64,000 nucleotides of DNA from Bacteroides intestinalis. GTDB lineage: Bacteria; Bacteroidota; Bacteroidia; Bacteroidales; Bacteroidaceae. The stretch's first letter is position 1, and every line of letters starts with the position of its first letter. The translations under genes were made by a program, and so were the position numbers. Below the pieces are notes generated by a model that saw only the letters and a program-made list of their open reading frames with translations, was not told the origin of the DNA and did no database searches. This document shows, piece by piece, positions 51,859-62,925 of the stretch. Location of the stretch: the NCBI RefSeq assembly GCF_902364365.1, contig NZ_CABJDN010000002.1, positions 372,155 to 436,154 of the forward strand. Direction: 5' to 3'.

Positions 51859-54117
51859 CTAACGAAGTATGAACTTCAGCGTTCCACCTTTTACCAGTTC
51901 TTCATGACTGATACGGTAACGGGATAATTTCTTCCCGCCTAACTCCATCTCACGGATGTATAAGGATTCCGCCGAAGGACGTTCAGTTTCTATCACCAGC
52001 TTATCGCTTCCCCAAGTATCAGGGTCAAGGCGAATCACTACCTTATCGAATACAGGTGTAGTAAGAGTATAATACGGAGCACCGGGACAGTCGGGGTAGA
52101 ATCCTATCATGTTAAAGATGGCCCATGTAGACATCGTACCGGTGTCATCATTACCGGGGATACCGTCGGGAGCATTCTTAAAATATTTCTGCAAAAGCCG
52201 CTGGGTCTCCTTTTGCGTACGCCATTCTTCACCCTTGAAATAAGAAAAGAGATGAGCATAAGCAATATCGGGTTCATTGGCAGGATCATAGAGTCCATCG
52301 TCAAAGACACGCTGAAGCTTTTCAATAAAAGGTTTCTGTCCACCCATGAGACGGGCAAGTCCTTTCACATCGTGAGGAACATAGAAACTGTAGTTCCAAG
52401 CACAACCTTCATGAAAACCGGGATTCGGTTCAAAATTTTCTCCCTGTCTCGGATTGAAAGGTGAATAGAACTGACCATCAGGCAAAATGGGACGGAAAGT
52501 ACCAAATTCCTTACTATAATAGTGTCTATATCCCAGTGAACGGTTATAAAAAAGACGGGCATCAGCCTTCTTACCCAAAGCATCCGCCAGCAGGGAAAGA
52601 GAATAATCCGCAATGTAATACTCCAATGCATGAGAGACCGAATTATCATACTGTTCACGCAAAGGTACATATCCCAATGACATATAATCATCATTATCCG
52701 GCCTCAGCAAATTCTCGGCACCGGGCAAGGTGGCAGATTTATACATAGCTTCATAAGCCAGATCGATATCAAAATCGCGTAGGCCTTTCAACCAAGTATC
52801 AACGATAACAGGAATAGACGGGTCGCCCTCCATAGTTAACGTTTCACGTCCGTAGAGTTCCCATTTGGGGAGCCAACCATGTTCACGATACATATCGAGC
52901 ATGGAACGCACCATTTGTAACTGACGTTCGGGGTAAACCAACGTAAGGAGTTGGTGAACGTTACGGTACGTATCCCAAAGCGAGAAAACAGTGTAACGGT
53001 CTCCATCTGTAGTCAGTATTTCATTACTCTCCATAGCAGGATATTGCCCATTGACATCTTGCAAGATATTGGGATGTATCAATGTATGATAAAGGGCAGT
53101 ATAAAAAACAGTTTTCTGTTCTTCCGTTCCGCCCTCGACAAGGATACGCGAAAGGTCCTCATTCCAACGCATACGGGCATCTGTCAATACCTGACTGAAA
53201 TTCTTTCCACTTTGTTCTGTATCCAGATTCAGGCGGGCATTTTCGATGCTGACAAAAGAAACTCCCATTTGCACTTCGATCTGTTCACCTTCCGTTGTGT
53301 TGAAAGTAAGAAAAGCACCTATATCATCTCCGGCAATTTCCTTACGATAACGGGTATAAAGTTTATAGTGTCCGTTATCGGGATCCCATTCAGCTTCAAC
53401 TCCGGTCATGGGACGTTGTTTTTTCCAATAACCGCTGGATACCGGTTGCTTGTTGACACGCATTACAAAATAAATGGGAAATACTGCCTGGGGGTTATAG
53501 CAGAAAGTTCCCAATAATTTCATACCTTCAAATTCGGTGTCATTCACCTGTTTCAAGAAAGCACCGGTTTCATTCGTCAGTCCTTCACCTAAATTCAGTA
53601 ATACATGGCTTTGTCCGGCAGGAAACGTGAAACGTGAAACACCCGTGCGGGGAGTGGCAGACACCTCGGTCTTTACATTATAGCGAGTGAGAAAATTACT
53701 GTAATAACCCGGAGAAGCCTGTTCATCTTTATAACGACTTCCATACTCCTTGTAATCTACGGACAATTCACCCGTAGTAGGCATCAGCAATAAAGATCCC
53801 AGTTCGGGACACCCCACACCACTCAGATTGACATGCGAATATCCGGTAAAAAAGCAATTGTGATACTCGTAAGGAGTAGACCACCAACGGGCATCTTTAT
53901 CATACTTATTATCTTCCGATCCCATCACATTGAAAGGAACCACGGACATCATTCCATTGGGACAGACCGCTCCCGGATTAGTAGTTCCGAAGTTGGTAGT
54001 ACCAATGAAAGGATTGACATAGCTTATAGGTAAAGCCCCATCTCCACCTCCGGCAAATGCCGGAAGCAGACAAAGGGCAGAAAGTGTGTAAGCCAATAAA
54101 ATACGTTTCATAGTCAA
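51859..54117 (-). CDS. GH92 alpha-mannosidase (first in the window)
   Basis: 752 aa, with a signal peptide ending PAFAG. The start could also be the Met two codons in. GH92 fold: N-terminal beta domain with YVNPFIGTTNFGTTNPGAVCPNG, GYSHVNLSGVGCPELG, then the (alpha/alpha) barrel with YTVFSLWDTYRNVHQLLTL, the acid-bearing HEGCAWNYSFYVPHD, and the base region GNDDTGTMSTWAIFNMIGFYP. It removes alpha-mannose from N-glycans with inversion, calcium-dependent. It is last gene of the GH97-to-GH92 unit. Confidence 0.93.
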   Translation of the reverse strand: MTMKRILLAYTLSALCLLPAFAGGGDGALPISYVNPFIGTTNFGTTNPGAVCPNGMMSVVPFNVMGSEDNKYDKDARWWSTPYEYHNCFFTGYSHVNLSGVGCPELGSLLLMPTTGELSVDYKEYGSRYKDEQASPGYYSNFLTRYNVKTEVSATPRTGVSRFTFPAGQSHVLLNLGEGLTNETGAFLKQVNDTEFEGMKLLGTFCYNPQAVFPIYFVMRVNKQPVSSGYWKKQRPMTGVEAEWDPDNGHYKLYTRYRKEIAGDDIGAFLTFNTTEGEQIEVQMGVSFVSIENARLNLDTEQSGKNFSQVLTDARMRWNEDLSRILVEGGTEEQKTVFYTALYHTLIHPNILQDVNGQYPAMESNEILTTDGDRYTVFSLWDTYRNVHQLLTLVYPERQLQMVRSMLDMYREHGWLPKWELYGRETLTMEGDPSIPVIVDTWLKGLRDFDIDLAYEAMYKSATLPGAENLLRPDNDDYMSLGYVPLREQYDNSVSHALEYYIADYSLSLLADALGKKADARLFYNRSLGYRHYYSKEFGTFRPILPDGQFYSPFNPRQGENFEPNPGFHEGCAWNYSFYVPHDVKGLARLMGGQKPFIEKLQRVFDDGLYDPANEPDIAYAHLFSYFKGEEWRTQKETQRLLQKYFKNAPDGIPGNDDTGTMSTWAIFNMIGFYPDCPGAPYYTLTTPVFDKVVIRLDPDTWGSDKLVIETERPSAESLYIREMELGGKKLSRYRISHEELVKGGTLKFILR

Positions 54118-54137
54118 CTGATTCTTTAAGGGATTAA

Positions 54138-55109
54138 CTACACAATGCTGTTTTTCTTCGTAAATTCTATGATTTCCGAAATATAACCAAAGGCCATACC
54201 TACAACTGTATCGGCAGCGCCATAATATACTGCCACTTTATCTCCATCCTGCAAAGAAGCACAAGGGAATACTACATTGGGCACATCTCCCTGCAATTCA
54301 TAAGGAGCAGCAGGAGCAAGCAAGTACGGACGTGTGCGATACAATACCTTTGCCGGATTTTCTTTATCAAGAATAGCCGCTCCCATAGAATAACGGAAAC
54401 CGTTGCAGGTAGTAATAACCCCATGATAGAATATCAACCACCCCTCTTCAGTAAGGAACGGTACAGAACCGGCACCTATCTTCGTACACTGCCATGCACT
54501 TTCAGGGAAAGGAGTAACTTTCATCACACAACGGTGTTCTCCCCAATATTTCATGTCCGGACTGTAACTGATGTAAATATCTCCAAACGGTGTATGACCA
54601 TTATCGCTCGGACGACTCAGCATAGCATATTTACCATCTATCTTCTGCGGAAAAAGTACCCCGTTACGGTTAAAAGGCAAAAAGGCATTTTCGCACTGGA
54701 AGAATTCTTTGAAGTCGAATGTATAGGCGATACCGATAGTAGGTCCATGGTAACCATTACACCAGGTTATCCAGTAACGGTCTTCAATCCAGGTGACACG
54801 CGGATCGTATTTATACTCAGACTCTATCATCTCCGTATTCCCCGCCTTGAAACAGATAGGCTCATGGTTTATTTCCCAATTGATTCCGTCTTTACTAAAG
54901 CCCGCAAAGATATTCATCTGCACTGCCTTATTGTCACAACGGAACACACCGGCAAATCCATCTCCGAACGGAACTACCGCACTGTTGAAAATACTGTTGG
55001 AAGTCGGAATGTGATAGCGTCCGATAACCGGGTTTTTAGAGTAACGCCACATTACATCTGAGCAACCTTCCGGGCGTTCTTCCCAAGGCATATTCATCAT
55101 CTGTTTCAT
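54138..55109 (-). CDS. GH130 beta-1,4-mannoside phosphorylase
   Basis: 323 aa, no signal peptide, so cytoplasmic. GH130 five-bladed propeller with [19 protein letters not shown], the catalytic Asp in [34 protein letters not shown], and [20 protein letters not shown]. Near members (BT1033-like) phosphorolyse Man-beta-1,4-GlcNAc to mannose-1-phosphate and GlcNAc. Its neighbour MFS gene would bring in that disaccharide. Exact clade needs a tree. Confidence 0.92.
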   Translation of the reverse strand: MKQMMNMPWEERPEGCSDVMWRYSKNPVIGRYHIPTSNSIFNSAVVPFGDGFAGVFRCDNKAVQMNIFAGFSKDGINWEINHEPICFKAGNTEMIESEYKYDPRVTWIEDRYWITWCNGYHGPTIGIAYTFDFKEFFQCENAFLPFNRNGVLFPQKIDGKYAMLSRPSDNGHTPFGDIYISYSPDMKYWGEHRCVMKVTPFPESAWQCTKIGAGSVPFLTEEGWLIFYHGVITTCNGFRYSMGAAILDKENPAKVLYRTRPYLLAPAAPYELQGDVPNVVFPCASLQDGDKVAVYYGAADTVVGMAFGYISEIIEFTKKNSIV

Positions 55110-55136
55110 AATTCTTCTATTTATTAGTTATATATT

Positions 55137-56447
55137 TCATTGATTCTTCTTTTCATCCGGATAGGTGAATGGTACAAAATAAGTGATCAGAAATGCCGGA
55201 ATAGTAGCAAACATCGTAAAAATAAAAAATGCCTTATATCCCAACGCATCACTGACAAAACCACTGATAGATCCCGGAAGCATCACTCCCAGATTCATGA
55301 TACCCGAAGCAAAGGCATAATGGGCCATCTGATGTTTGCCGGGAGCCACTTGCTGCATCATAAACAATGTCAAACCTACAAATCCGAAACCATATCCGAA
55401 GTATTCAAGCACGATGGCACCGCCTATCAGCATACCATTCTCCGGCTGATAAATGGCCAGCAATGTATAAGCCAAAAACGGCAGGTTGAAGACACAACAC
55501 AACGAAAACAATGTCCGGCTCAGTCCTCTGTGAGAGATGTAATAACCTGCCAACAGGGATCCCAATACAAAAGCAGCTGCCCCGTAAGTACCATAATACA
55601 GACCTATCTCCTGTTCTCCCAGTCCCAAGCCTCCAACAGAGCGTTCCGCCTTTAAAAACAACGGAACAATCTTCATGACAAAGCCCTCGGCCAGACGATA
55701 AAGAATGATAAATGCCACATAATACCAGATATGCTTCTTCTGAAAGAAAGCACGGATAACTTCCACCAACCGGTTCCAGGTTTCCCTGCCGGACGCTGCG
55801 CCTGTGGCTGCAGTTCCTCCCGAAGGCAACATACGCATATGGTATACTCCCAGAAATACCATTACAGCAGCCAGAATCAACATAACCATCATCCATGCCT
55901 GCACAGTCGCTTCATGGCGAACAGCTTCTTCAGCTCCCTGAACTCCTCCGAAGTATTTCAGCAACCAGCCTGCCAACCAAACCAGTCCGCCGGATGCAAC
56001 AATCTTAGCAATATTATAGAAAGCACCTTGCCAACCGATATACTTGGCCTGATCCTGCTTATTCAGTTCCGACATATAAACGCCATCTGTTGCAACATCA
56101 TGTGTCGCCCCGCTGAAAGCAATAACCGCCAACAAAGCAATACACACGGCAAAGAAAGCCGGAAGATGCAACGCCAATGCTACCAGGGCAAAACCTGCCC
56201 CGGTAATCAATTGTGTCAGCACCACAAAGAACTTCTTTGTCTTGAACATTTCCAAGAACGGACTCCAAAGGAATTTCAGTGTCCAAGGCAACATAATCAG
56301 TGATGTCCACAAAGCAATCTGTGCATCACCAATCCCCAATCCCTTGAACATCAGCACAGACACCATATTCAGTACAACAAAGGGAAGCCCCATGGCAAAG
56401 TAGACGGTGGGTACCCAGGAAATCGGATTACGACTATTTTGATTCAT
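55137..56447 (-). CDS. MFS sugar transporter (AmpG-like)
   Basis: 436 aa with 12 membrane helices; VPTVYFAMGLPFVVLNMVS at the N-terminus and FSGATHDVATDGVYMSELNK in the first cytoplasmic loop are AmpG-type MFS features. Between GH130 and GH92, so I infer import of Man-GlcNAc or mannose products into the cytoplasm. GH130-MFS pairs are common in N-glycan PULs. Confidence 0.9.
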   Translation of the reverse strand: MNQNSRNPISWVPTVYFAMGLPFVVLNMVSVLMFKGLGIGDAQIALWTSLIMLPWTLKFLWSPFLEMFKTKKFFVVLTQLITGAGFALVALALHLPAFFAVCIALLAVIAFSGATHDVATDGVYMSELNKQDQAKYIGWQGAFYNIAKIVASGGLVWLAGWLLKYFGGVQGAEEAVRHEATVQAWMMVMLILAAVMVFLGVYHMRMLPSGGTAATGAASGRETWNRLVEVIRAFFQKKHIWYYVAFIILYRLAEGFVMKIVPLFLKAERSVGGLGLGEQEIGLYYGTYGAAAFVLGSLLAGYYISHRGLSRTLFSLCCVFNLPFLAYTLLAIYQPENGMLIGGAIVLEYFGYGFGFVGLTLFMMQQVAPGKHQMAHYAFASGIMNLGVMLPGSISGFVSDALGYKAFFIFTMFATIPAFLITYFVPFTYPDEKKNQ

Positions 56448-56471
56448 ACCTATTGACTAAATCATTCTGCT

Positions 56472-58739
56472 TCACTTCAGAGGAACATTCCCCATCGTCA
56501 GTTCCAACGTACCACCATCTACTATATCCTGATGCGCAAAGAAAGGCTTATCCAACTTCTTTCCATTCAGTACCATACTCTGCACATACTTGTTCTCGCG
56601 ACTGTTATTATGTGCTATGACAGTGAATGTCTTGCCATCTTTCAACTGAATGGTAGATTTTTCGAATAATGGGCGACCGATAGAATAAACCGGCTTACCC
56701 GGACATACCTGATAGAAACCCATAGAATTGAGAATGAACCACGCGGACATCTGCCCGCAATCCTCATTGCCCGACAATCCGTCCGGATCATTGAAATAAA
56801 GGGTATGTAATACTTGATCCACCAGTTCTTGTGTCCGCCAGGGTTGATCCACATAGTTATACAGATGAGTAATATGATGGCTTGGTTCATTGCCATGTGC
56901 ATATTGTCCTATCAAACCGGAGATATCAGCAGAAACCATATCACCCTCCAAAGCAGAATCGGCAATAAACAAAGAATCCAGTTTACCGATAAAGGCATCG
57001 CGTCCTCCCATCAGTTCCACTAATCCATCTATATCATGAGGCACAAACCAAGTCCATTGCCAGGCTGTACCTTCGCAATAGTCGTCACTACGGTGATTGG
57101 ATGAACGGGGATTGAAAGGAGTACGCCAGTTACCTTCACTGTCCAGTCCGCGCATAAAACGGGTAGAGGCATCAAAATAAACCTGGTATCCCTTAGCAAA
57201 GGCTGCATATTTTTCCTCATTCGGTTCATCTCCCATAGCATCTGCCAGCACAGAAATACACCAGTCGTCATAAGCATATTCCAACGCCTTTGCTACCGAT
57301 TCATTATCCTTGTCGCAAGGTACATAGCCTATTTTATTCTTCCAGTATTTAGCTTGAGGCATCAGGTGGGGCAATACTAACGGCGGACATAATATACCGG
57401 TCGTATCATATTCCGCAGCGCGGATGCAAGCCTTGTATGCATCTTCCACATCGAAATTACGATAACCTTTTGTGTAAGCATCAGCTATAATAGATGCAGC
57501 ATGATAACCTATCATTGTTCCCGTATAGTTTCCGGCCAGTTCCCACATAGGATATACACCACCCTCATGCTGCTTCCGGATCAATGAACGGATAAAGGCT
57601 TCATTTAAATCAGGATCGATAATTGTCATTAACGGATGATATGCCCTGAATGTGTCCCATAAAGAGAATATGGTATAGACAGGCTCTTCCACACTGCCCT
57701 GATGAGGTTTCAAATCCATACCCAGATAGCGTCCATCGGCATCTGTAAACAGATTAGGTTGCACACCGGTATGATAGAGTGCAGTATAAAACATTACCCG
57801 CTGATCCTTGTCAGAGGTTTCAATATCTATCTTGGCAAGATAATTATTCCATGATTCACGGGCAGCACTACGCACACCGTTAAAGTCCCATTCAGGTATT
57901 TCAGCTTCCACATTCTTTCGTGCCCCATCCATATCTACAGCAGAAACACCGACTTTCACAAGAACTTCCTCATTATTCTCTGTCTGGAACTGTAACAAAG
58001 CCTTAGCTGTCGGAAAAAGTGGCCCCCCTTCATCCAATGCCATAGAATCGGTTACCAATGTATAGGTAAAAGGTTTGGAGAACTTCGCATAAAAATTGAT
58101 ATACTGGTCAAATGCCCAATATACTGTTTTCTTACGTCCTCGTATCTCTGTATCACTGATTACCTCCAACTCCATCTCTTCATTCTTCTGACGCTGCAGA
58201 CTGTAATCCAAGTCCAGTATAAATCCGGCATCTTCCGCCTTCGGAAAAGTATAGCGGTGAATAGCTGCACGTTTAGTAGCTGTCAATTCGGCTTTTACCT
58301 GATAACGATCCAAAAAGACTGAATAGTAACCCGGTTGTGCCACTTCATTGTCATGAGAGAAAGCAGAAGCATAAGCCATCTGTTGGCTCTCTTCTCCCAT
58401 TGCATGATAATCCTGTTTGCCTACGGTAGGCATCAGCAATACATCACCATAGTCTCCACAACCTGTACCGCTGAGATGGGTATGCGAAAATCCATTAATA
58501 GTAGAATCTGCATAATAATATCCGGAACAGGCATCCCACTGATAAATGCGTGTGTCGGGACTGGGCTGTATCATTCCGTTCGGAACTACAGCCCCAGGGT
58601 AAGTATGTCCATGCCCTCCCGTACCGATAAACGGATTAACGTATGATGAATAATCCTGTGCTCCCGGGGTACAACTGTACATTCCGAATAACAGCACTCC
58701 ACTCATCAACATAAAATTCAGTTTCATGTTTTTCTTCAT
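56472..58739 (-). CDS. GH92 alpha-mannosidase (second), lipoprotein
   Basis: 755 aa with a lipobox GMYSC (Cys23), so membrane-anchored and possibly surface-exposed; MKLNFML five codons in could be the start. YVNPFIGTGGHGHTYPGAVVPNG, FSHTHLSGTGCGDYGD, FSLWDTFRAYHPLMTI, CEGTAWQWTWFVPHD and GNEDCGQMSAWFILNSMGFYQ are GH92 marks. Compared with the other GH92 the residue before the EG motif is Cys rather than His, so the two may differ in linkage preference. Confidence 0.93.
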   Translation of the reverse strand: MKKNMKLNFMLMSGVLLFGMYSCTPGAQDYSSYVNPFIGTGGHGHTYPGAVVPNGMIQPSPDTRIYQWDACSGYYYADSTINGFSHTHLSGTGCGDYGDVLLMPTVGKQDYHAMGEESQQMAYASAFSHDNEVAQPGYYSVFLDRYQVKAELTATKRAAIHRYTFPKAEDAGFILDLDYSLQRQKNEEMELEVISDTEIRGRKKTVYWAFDQYINFYAKFSKPFTYTLVTDSMALDEGGPLFPTAKALLQFQTENNEEVLVKVGVSAVDMDGARKNVEAEIPEWDFNGVRSAARESWNNYLAKIDIETSDKDQRVMFYTALYHTGVQPNLFTDADGRYLGMDLKPHQGSVEEPVYTIFSLWDTFRAYHPLMTIIDPDLNEAFIRSLIRKQHEGGVYPMWELAGNYTGTMIGYHAASIIADAYTKGYRNFDVEDAYKACIRAAEYDTTGILCPPLVLPHLMPQAKYWKNKIGYVPCDKDNESVAKALEYAYDDWCISVLADAMGDEPNEEKYAAFAKGYQVYFDASTRFMRGLDSEGNWRTPFNPRSSNHRSDDYCEGTAWQWTWFVPHDIDGLVELMGGRDAFIGKLDSLFIADSALEGDMVSADISGLIGQYAHGNEPSHHITHLYNYVDQPWRTQELVDQVLHTLYFNDPDGLSGNEDCGQMSAWFILNSMGFYQVCPGKPVYSIGRPLFEKSTIQLKDGKTFTVIAHNNSRENKYVQSMVLNGKKLDKPFFAHQDIVDGGTLELTMGNVPLK

Positions 58740-58765
58740 ATTCTTAATAGTATTACATATTCATA

Positions 58766-60772
58766 TCAAAGTGGCATAAAGGTAATGGCTTGTCCTCCAC
58801 CTCTTGCCATGTCCACAGACAAAGTGTCTTCAGCAGTTACCTGCTTCTCTATAATCTCATAAGCCGTAGGATTCGTTATCCAGTCAGCCTCTTTACCATC
58901 AGCATAAATGACAGCCCTGTAAGTCTTGTCTTTTTCCAGAAAATCCAATTTGACTGTAAACTCACGTGCGTCTTCATTAGTAGCTGCACCCAGGAAATAT
59001 TTTTCTCCTGCACGGCGCACGATGACTACATATTCTCCCGGCTCACCTGCCAGCGCTTCCGACCAGTCACAATCAGCATCAAAATCACGGAAGAATTGAA
59101 AAGCAGGATGTCCTTCGTAATTCTCAATCATGTCGGCAGCCATTTGTAAAGGAGAATAAAGTATCACCCAGTTAGCAATCTGCTTTGCCAGCGTAGAATT
59201 GATCCGGCAATCCTTACTATCCCTCATGTTCCACTTCTTGCGATAAGGAGACTTTTTGGCACGCTCATACAGTATGTCGAAGATTCCCGGAGTATAGTCC
59301 ATTGGTCCTGACAACAGGCGGGTAAATGGCAAAAGTACGTGATGTTCGGGTGGATTGCCCTCGCTCCAAGCATTCCATTCCATGCCACGGGCACCCTCAC
59401 GAGTCATCATATTGGGGTATGTACGACGGATACCAGTGTCTTTGATCGGTTCGTGTACATCAAGAGTGGTATGATATTTTGCAGCGGTCTCTACCACTTT
59501 ACGGTAATGACGTACATTGTATTGTCCATGATGGTTGTGCCCATTGGGAAGTCCGCCGGCATAACCTGTCTTCACACTATGAATACCCAGGTCAGCATAC
59601 CATTTATAAGACTTATCCAGTTGTTTCTCATAATTGATTATGTTACCCCCCGTTTCATGGTGTCCGATAATCTCAATTCCTTTTTCCTTAGCATAACGGG
59701 CTATTTCCTTTATATCAAAGTCGGCATACGGACGCGTATAATCAAAGTCTTGAGAGCCTCCCCAATTTTCCCAACCGGCGTTCCAGCCTTCAAACATCAC
59801 TCCTTCAATGTTGTTGGCTGCTGCAAAGTCAATATACCTTTTAGCATTCTCCGTTGTGGCACCGTGGCGGTCATTTATCACCCAGCTTTCTACACCCAGA
59901 TGCATTCCCCACCAGATACCTACATATTTCATTGGACGTATCCAATCCGTAGTTTCCAGTACACAAGGCTCATTCAGATTCAGTATAAGCCCGGAGTTAA
60001 TTAAACCGACAGCTTTCGGAGCAATCTGTATGGTACGCCAAGGCGACTTGAAAACACCACCGTTTACCCGCACTTTAATGCCATCAGGCCAAGGAGCCAG
60101 TTCCGACTTGAGATTGCAACCACCTGTATTTTTCAATGTCATCTCGGGGAAGTCCGTCAATGCTGCTTCGTGAATGCTGGCATATACATTGCCTGCCTTA
60201 AATGTCATGGGAGTATTGGCATTGTCTATCCGGCTGACAGGCTGCGTACGATATAGCAATTCATAAGTATCATAATTGGCAGGTATGGACCATGAAGTAC
60301 CATCCTGTGCTATATTGAACTCAGTCAGCTCATCCGTGATAAGAAGACTATCTGCTCCGGACACTTCATACTCGTAACGGAAGCCTACCCCATCATCGAA
60401 TACACGAAACCGTAAAATCAGTTTGGTAGCAGCTGCATCAGACAAGTGAACAGCCATTTCATTATAGTGGTTGCGAATGGTTTTATTTTCTCCCCAAGGT
60501 TGCGTCCAGGTTTCATCCTGGGTAGTGAAATCAATATCTACAATGCGGAATTCTTTATGAAGATTAATCCCGTTCTCTGCTTCGAATCCCAAACAGGAAG
60601 AAGCTACAAAAGGAATACTGTCAACTTCAATTTGGTAGGTCATACGGTTACTGTCATTCAGAGAAAACTGTAACCTGATACGACTATCAGGTGAAAAGAC
60701 CTCTTTTTGTTTAGAAGAGCAACTACTTGCCAGACAAACAATTACAATAAAATAAATAAAATGTATTCTCAT
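58766..60772 (-). CDS. GH97 alpha-glycosidase, inverting SusB-type, lipoprotein
   Basis: 668 aa with lipobox LASSC (Cys18). N-terminal beta-supersandwich (ETWTQPWGENKTIRNHYNEM, calcium-site region), a TIM barrel beginning KYVGIWWGMHLG, and the Glu motifs IIGHHETGGNI and MTREGARGMEW that correspond to the two Glu of inverting GH97 enzymes such as SusB (alpha-glucosidase). The retaining alpha-galactosidase branch uses an Asp instead. Presence in an N-glycan-like PUL is unusual. It heads the unit GH97-GH92-MFS-GH130-GH92. Confidence 0.9.
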   Translation of the reverse strand: MRIHFIYFIVIVCLASSCSSKQKEVFSPDSRIRLQFSLNDSNRMTYQIEVDSIPFVASSCLGFEAENGINLHKEFRIVDIDFTTQDETWTQPWGENKTIRNHYNEMAVHLSDAAATKLILRFRVFDDGVGFRYEYEVSGADSLLITDELTEFNIAQDGTSWSIPANYDTYELLYRTQPVSRIDNANTPMTFKAGNVYASIHEAALTDFPEMTLKNTGGCNLKSELAPWPDGIKVRVNGGVFKSPWRTIQIAPKAVGLINSGLILNLNEPCVLETTDWIRPMKYVGIWWGMHLGVESWVINDRHGATTENAKRYIDFAAANNIEGVMFEGWNAGWENWGGSQDFDYTRPYADFDIKEIARYAKEKGIEIIGHHETGGNIINYEKQLDKSYKWYADLGIHSVKTGYAGGLPNGHNHHGQYNVRHYRKVVETAAKYHTTLDVHEPIKDTGIRRTYPNMMTREGARGMEWNAWSEGNPPEHHVLLPFTRLLSGPMDYTPGIFDILYERAKKSPYRKKWNMRDSKDCRINSTLAKQIANWVILYSPLQMAADMIENYEGHPAFQFFRDFDADCDWSEALAGEPGEYVVIVRRAGEKYFLGAATNEDAREFTVKLDFLEKDKTYRAVIYADGKEADWITNPTAYEIIEKQVTAEDTLSVDMARGGGQAITFMPL

Positions 60773-60851
60773 ATTCGATTCATTATTTTGTTATCGGAAA
60801 TATGTTTCACCAGAACTCATGTGTCCGAAGTTATCGGTCAGCAAGATAGTT

Positions 60852-60905
60852 AAGAGAATGTCTCAAAGATACATAAAATAGCATGATTATTTGAGACATT
60901 CTCTT
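60852..60905. terminator. Terminator between the GH18 and GH97 genes
   Basis: AAGAGAATGTCTCAAA (60852-60867) and its complement at 60890-60905, 16 base pairs, T/A-rich ends. It lies just after the GH18 stop, so the PUL is at least two transcripts or has attenuation at this point. Confidence 0.8.
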
Positions 60906-60921
60906 TTAAAAAGCCAAAAGC

Positions 60922-62904
60922 TTACTTTTTAGTCAGATTATAATTATCACCAGGATGGTAATAAGCATCATAATATGCCTCCGGCAATTCTGCCGTACCA
61001 TCTACTATACGACAAAGAGAAATACCATAACGACGTGCTCTACCATTCAATGTCAAATTTCCAAGCGGGTCAAGTGTTCCTTTTGTAGCAGTCGTATTTG
61101 TATCATATTTCCATGTATTTTTACTACCGCTAGCATAAGTTCCCCATCTCATTTCCCATGTTTCGGGATCCTCTATATCACCTTCATGAATAACCTGAGG
61201 CATGGAAATAGTAAAGTTACCATTATTGGAATCAAATTCAGCTACCAAAGGATATTTATTGGTTATTTCAGGATATTCTCCCCAACCATAGATATAGTAA
61301 GTCTTACCATCCTCTTTAGCCTCAATACGAATATCAAATGTCTGATCTCCATTATAATCCCACCAGCCATTTCCACCTTCGGGAGGCGTAAAGAAGAATA
61401 AAGAACTGGTAGAAGCTACTTGCCATTCACCCAGATAAGCTTCATAGTTAGACTTAACCCCTGTTGAAGCCGTGAAGTCTGTCCTTCCATAATACTTGCC
61501 ACTCCATTCTACCTCATCATTGAACAGAATCTTACTTACAGCTGTGAAATAATAATCATAAGAATACAATTGTGGCTTCGGGTTATAGAATACCTGTAAA
61601 CCATATCCGGCATCTTTCAGGTCCTGAATCGTTTCTTCTTTAAAACTTGTCCAGCCACCTTTATATTCTTCATTAATCTTCAATGAATAAGGGCCATACT
61701 TTGATTTGGGAAGTCCGGTGAAATTAGATTCACGTCCTTTGACGTATCTCTGATAAGTTCCGTAACACATATAATCGACCAACTCGCCAATAGACTTACC
61801 GTCGACAGTTCCGCTTGGAGAATCCTCAAAATTACTTTTATATTCATAAATACCCAGCAATTTATCAGGCATCACCTTGCGACATTCGCTGATTAAGCGA
61901 CAGTAATTCTCACGGGAACGTTGCTCGAAGCCCGGACTCGGATTCTCTTTGTAGTCTGTATACTCGTCATCAAAATCAATACCGTCCAAACCATAAATAT
62001 CGACAAATGCTTTCAATTCTTTGGCTAAATCAGCCGCAGCAGCCTGCGATAAGTTACCCATACCGGCTTCATCATGATTACCCAAGATACTCATATTGAC
62101 TTTGATACCTTTAGCCTGCAAAGGACGGATGAATTTATCTGCATTTTTCAACAGGAAAGATACCTGATCGTTACAATGAATATGCACACGACCGCTTTCA
62201 CTATCCACATTGATATTGGCAGCAAAGATACTGACTACATCAAAGAACGGTTTTCCACTTTCCTTCATTACGTATTCACCACAATTCAGGATATTTTCAT
62301 CATTCACTTCCACAAAACAGAGAGTACGTACATCTCCCTTTTTAGAATCAGGCACAGCCGCCAATGGCTTTACCAGATAAATATAAGTCTGATTATTAGC
62401 TGAAACAGCCACTCCATCATTTGCAGTAGCTGAAACCGCTACTGCATAGGTTGAACCGATTGAACCTCCGGCATTAATAGTTAACTCTACTGCACCGGAC
62501 TTTTTCTCTCCGGTTTTAACAGTTGCCGTACCACCATTTGCCAAGCTCAATTTATCAGCAGGATACATAGCATAAGATGTACCATGAGCAGCATTATAAG
62601 CTTCAAGCGCTGTTGCATCTACTTTGAAAGTAACCGTTATGTCTTTTTCAGCAGCTTTACTCAATTCAAAATAAAGATGTCCTGCACCGGATTTATCCCC
62701 GAAGAGAGAAATCGAAGTAAGTTCGCGTGCCCCGGCAGCTGATCTGACATAACCGTATACGCCGTCCACTGTATCCAGCTTTTCTGTATTAACGGCATTG
62801 ATTGTAATGTCATCTTCACAACTTGTGAAAACAGTTCCTGCACAGGCAAAGGTAACTGCCAACAAGCCTAATTTTATGTGATTCATATATTTCATAATAT
62901 ACAT
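60922..62904 (-). CDS. GH18 endo-beta-N-acetylglucosaminidase with DUF1735 domain, lipoprotein
   Basis: 660 aa; lipobox VFTSC (Cys29; MNHIKL is a possible later start). DUF1735-type beta domain about residues 35-175 (THDI-like ending YIYLVKPLA), then GH18 with GLDGIDFDDEYTDY holding the catalytic DxxDxDxE at about residue 310, and a C-terminal beta domain from about residue 510 (EWQVASTSSLFFFTPPEGG). The layout is that of BT3987-type ENGases, which cut the chitobiose core of high-mannose N-glycans at the cell surface. First gene to the left of the LamG protein. Confidence 0.9.
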   Translation of the reverse strand: MYIMKYMNHIKLGLLAVTFACAGTVFTSCEDDITINAVNTEKLDTVDGVYGYVRSAAGARELTSISLFGDKSGAGHLYFELSKAAEKDITVTFKVDATALEAYNAAHGTSYAMYPADKLSLANGGTATVKTGEKKSGAVELTINAGGSIGSTYAVAVSATANDGVAVSANNQTYIYLVKPLAAVPDSKKGDVRTLCFVEVNDENILNCGEYVMKESGKPFFDVVSIFAANINVDSESGRVHIHCNDQVSFLLKNADKFIRPLQAKGIKVNMSILGNHDEAGMGNLSQAAAADLAKELKAFVDIYGLDGIDFDDEYTDYKENPSPGFEQRSRENYCRLISECRKVMPDKLLGIYEYKSNFEDSPSGTVDGKSIGELVDYMCYGTYQRYVKGRESNFTGLPKSKYGPYSLKINEEYKGGWTSFKEETIQDLKDAGYGLQVFYNPKPQLYSYDYYFTAVSKILFNDEVEWSGKYYGRTDFTASTGVKSNYEAYLGEWQVASTSSLFFFTPPEGGNGWWDYNGDQTFDIRIEAKEDGKTYYIYGWGEYPEITNKYPLVAEFDSNNGNFTISMPQVIHEGDIEDPETWEMRWGTYASGSKNTWKYDTNTTATKGTLDPLGNLTLNGRARRYGISLCRIVDGTAELPEAYYDAYYHPGDNYNLTKK

Positions 62905-62925
62905 CTATTTAAAATATAACTTAAT

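Noticed and set aside
54423..55061. 212-aa + strand ORF opposite the GH130 gene
   Set aside because: Antisense shadow; the GH130 motifs are on the other strand.
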